This document shows, piece after piece, positions 62,582-64,000 of a DNA stretch of 64,000 nt. Position 1 is the stretch's first letter, and every line of letters begins with the position of its first letter. The translations under genes and the position numbers were made by a program. The notes beneath the pieces were generated by a model that was given only the letters and a program-made list of their open reading frames with translations, was not told where the DNA came from and made no database searches. The stretch spans positions 1 to 64,000 of the forward strand of contig JAEWZX010000032.1 in assembly GCA_023394965.1 (NCBI GenBank). The letters run 5' to 3'. The stretch comes from Pseudomonadota bacterium. GTDB lineage: Bacteria; Pseudomonadota; Alphaproteobacteria; Sphingomonadales; Sphingomonadaceae.

Positions 62582-63829
62582 ATGACCCATACTACACTCA
62601 TGAGCATCCCCGGGCAGGTAGACCCGGTCCCCGTCGCGCGCGACATAACGCCCCGCGAAGACGGCCGCGTTGATCTGATCGGTTTGCCGAAAGACCGTAT
62701 CCGCGAACTCTTCGGCGAAGCCGGGCTCGATGCAAAGCAGGCCAAACTGCGTGCCAAGCAGGTCTTCCACTGGCTCTATCATCGCGGCGTAACCGATTTC
62801 GAAGCGATGACCGATATCGCCAAGACCATGCGCCCCTGGCTGACGGAACGGTTCTATATCGGCCGTCCCGATGTGGTGGAGGCACAGCATTCCACCGACG
62901 GCACCCGCAAATGGCTGCTCAGAACTTCCGACGGCCACGAATTCGAAATGGTGTTCATTCCGGATGCCGACCGGGGCACGCTGTGCGTATCCAGTCAGGT
63001 CGGGTGCACACTGAACTGCCGTTTCTGCCACACGGGAACCATGCGTCTGGTGCGCAACCTCACGCCGGGCGAAATCGTCGGCCAGGTCATGCTGGCGCGC
63101 GACGCGCTGGGGGAATGGCCCAAGGGGTCGATGGCCGGGCTGGATGCCGAAGAAGACAGCGCGGAATACCGGTCCGACGGTCGCCTGCTCACCAATATCG
63201 TGATGATGGGCATGGGCGAACCGCTGTATAATTTCGACAATGTCAAAGGCGCCCTGAAGCTGGTGATGGATGGCGAAGGGCTGGCGCTGTCCAAGCGGCG
63301 GATCACCCTGTCCACCAGCGGCGTAGTTCCGGCGATGGAACGCTGCGGCGAAGAAATCGGGGTGAACCTTGCCGTGTCGCTTCACGCGGTGACCAAGGAA
63401 ATCCGCGACGAAATCGTACCGCTGAACAAGAAATACGGCATTGAAGAACTGCTGGAAGCCTGCGCCGCCTATCCGGGTGCCAGCAATGCGCGCCGCATCA
63501 CCTTCGAATATGTCATGCTGAAGGACAAGAACGACACGGACGAACATGCGCACGAGCTCGTCCGCCTGCTGAAGCATTACAAGCTGCCGGCCAAGGTCAA
63601 CCTGATCCCCTTCAATCCCTGGCCCGGCGCGCCTTACGAATGTTCGACACCGGAACGGGTCAGGCGCTTTTCCGAAATCGTGTTCGAAAACGGCATCAGC
63701 GCCCCGGTTCGCACACCGCGCGGCCGCGATATCGATGCCGCCTGCGGCCAGCTCAAGACCGCCGCCGAAAAGAAAAGCCGCGCCCAGCGCGACCGCGAAG
63801 CCGCGGAAGCCGCCGAAGCAGCGGCATAA
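62582..63829 (+). CDS. rlmN: Dual-specificity 23S rRNA/tRNA adenine C2-methyltransferase RlmN
   Basis: A 415-residue radical-SAM enzyme that methylates A2503 of 23S rRNA and A37 of some tRNAs. The cluster-binding Cys142, Cys146 and Cys149 occur in CTLNCRFCHTG. MGMGEPLYNFDNV, RRITLSTSGVVP, NLAVSLHA and the C-terminal catalytic Cys in DIDAACGQL are all present. ATG 62582 is used; ATG 62600 would shorten it by six residues. The last 40 residues are Lys/Arg/Ala-rich. Confidence 0.95.
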   Translation: MTHTTLMSIPGQVDPVPVARDITPREDGRVDLIGLPKDRIRELFGEAGLDAKQAKLRAKQVFHWLYHRGVTDFEAMTDIAKTMRPWLTERFYIGRPDVVEAQHSTDGTRKWLLRTSDGHEFEMVFIPDADRGTLCVSSQVGCTLNCRFCHTGTMRLVRNLTPGEIVGQVMLARDALGEWPKGSMAGLDAEEDSAEYRSDGRLLTNIVMMGMGEPLYNFDNVKGALKLVMDGEGLALSKRRITLSTSGVVPAMERCGEEIGVNLAVSLHAVTKEIRDEIVPLNKKYGIEELLEACAAYPGASNARRITFEYVMLKDKNDTDEHAHELVRLLKHYKLPAKVNLIPFNPWPGAPYECSTPERVRRFSEIVFENGISAPVRTPRGRDIDAACGQLKTAAEKKSRAQRDREAAEAAEAAA

Positions 63830-63912
63830 GCGAAGGGGTTCGGTTGCGATCGGTCAGCGGGGTTGATCGCACAGGCGGCAGGTGACATACTGTGGTAACA
63901 CACCAAGGGAGT

Positions 63913-64000
63913 ATGCCATTGTCTTATATCAAAGCCGTCGTCACCGCTCTTAGTCTGGCAGTAGCCGTTCCTGGGGCGGCAGAATCCGGCCCACAGGTCG
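63913..64000 (+). CDS. Start of an exported protein, truncated by the window end
   Basis: ATG 63913 follows AAGGGAG. The visible 29 residues begin MPLSYIKAVVTALSLAVAV and look like a signal peptide with a cut near AAES. The rest is outside the window, so no function can be given. Confidence 0.6.
   Translation, partial: MPLSYIKAVVTALSLAVAVPGAAESGPQV

Overview
The window looks like chromosome from a GC-rich alphaproteobacterium, most likely Sphingomonadales (a Sphingomonas/Erythrobacter-type relative). This is an inference from gene content: a CckA-type hybrid kinase, a recA promoter with a GTTC-N7-GTTC LexA box typical of alphaproteobacteria, a Zur/MerC/zinc-receptor cluster, several TonB-dependent receptors and many GTG or ATGA-coupled starts. 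No rRNA, tRNA or CRISPR was seen.

1-13860 is a compact alginate-utilisation locus bordered on the left by the tail of an IS5-type transposase. It holds a TonB-dependent receptor, a lipoprotein esterase, a secreted PL7-like lyase (opposite strand), a GntR/FadR regulator, a PL6 lyase, a PL17 oligoalginate lyase lipoprotein, KdgF, an MFS uronate transporter, an SDR reductase and a KDG kinase. Together they would take alginate from the cell surface to KDPG; only KDPG aldolase is missing. TTGGTAT/ATACCAA inverted repeats lie before the receptor and between the regulator and PL6, and are candidate operators.

13861-17348 carries a thiolase-like protein and moaC-moeA. 17430-21102 is a zinc block on the minus strand: a Zur-box-like site, a DUF2946-like protein, a ZnuD-like receptor with a His-Asp repeat, a MerC protein and Zur.

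21437-38038 is an exopolysaccharide locus in two facing arms. The plus arm has ugd, an acyltransferase, a Wzy/WaaL-type protein, a polysaccharide lyase and a sulfotransferase. The minus arm has a priming glycosylphosphotransferase, a small membrane protein, a second Wzy/WaaL-type protein, Wza-like and Wzc-like export proteins, a protein of unknown function, ManC, a GT4 glycosyltransferase and a Wzx flippase. The content suggests an acidic, acylated and possibly sulfated polymer.

38294-63829 is mostly core genome: icd, a GNAT/nitrilase fusion, a KefB/C-type antiporter, alaS, a methyltransferase, a UDP-glucuronate epimerase, a GST, recA, cckA, a DUF2062 protein, smpB, an S9 peptidase, an AstE-like hydrolase, dapA, a lytic transglycosylase, greB, an IalB-like protein, an outer-membrane barrel and rlmN. 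A truncated secreted-protein gene starts at 63913 and runs off the end.
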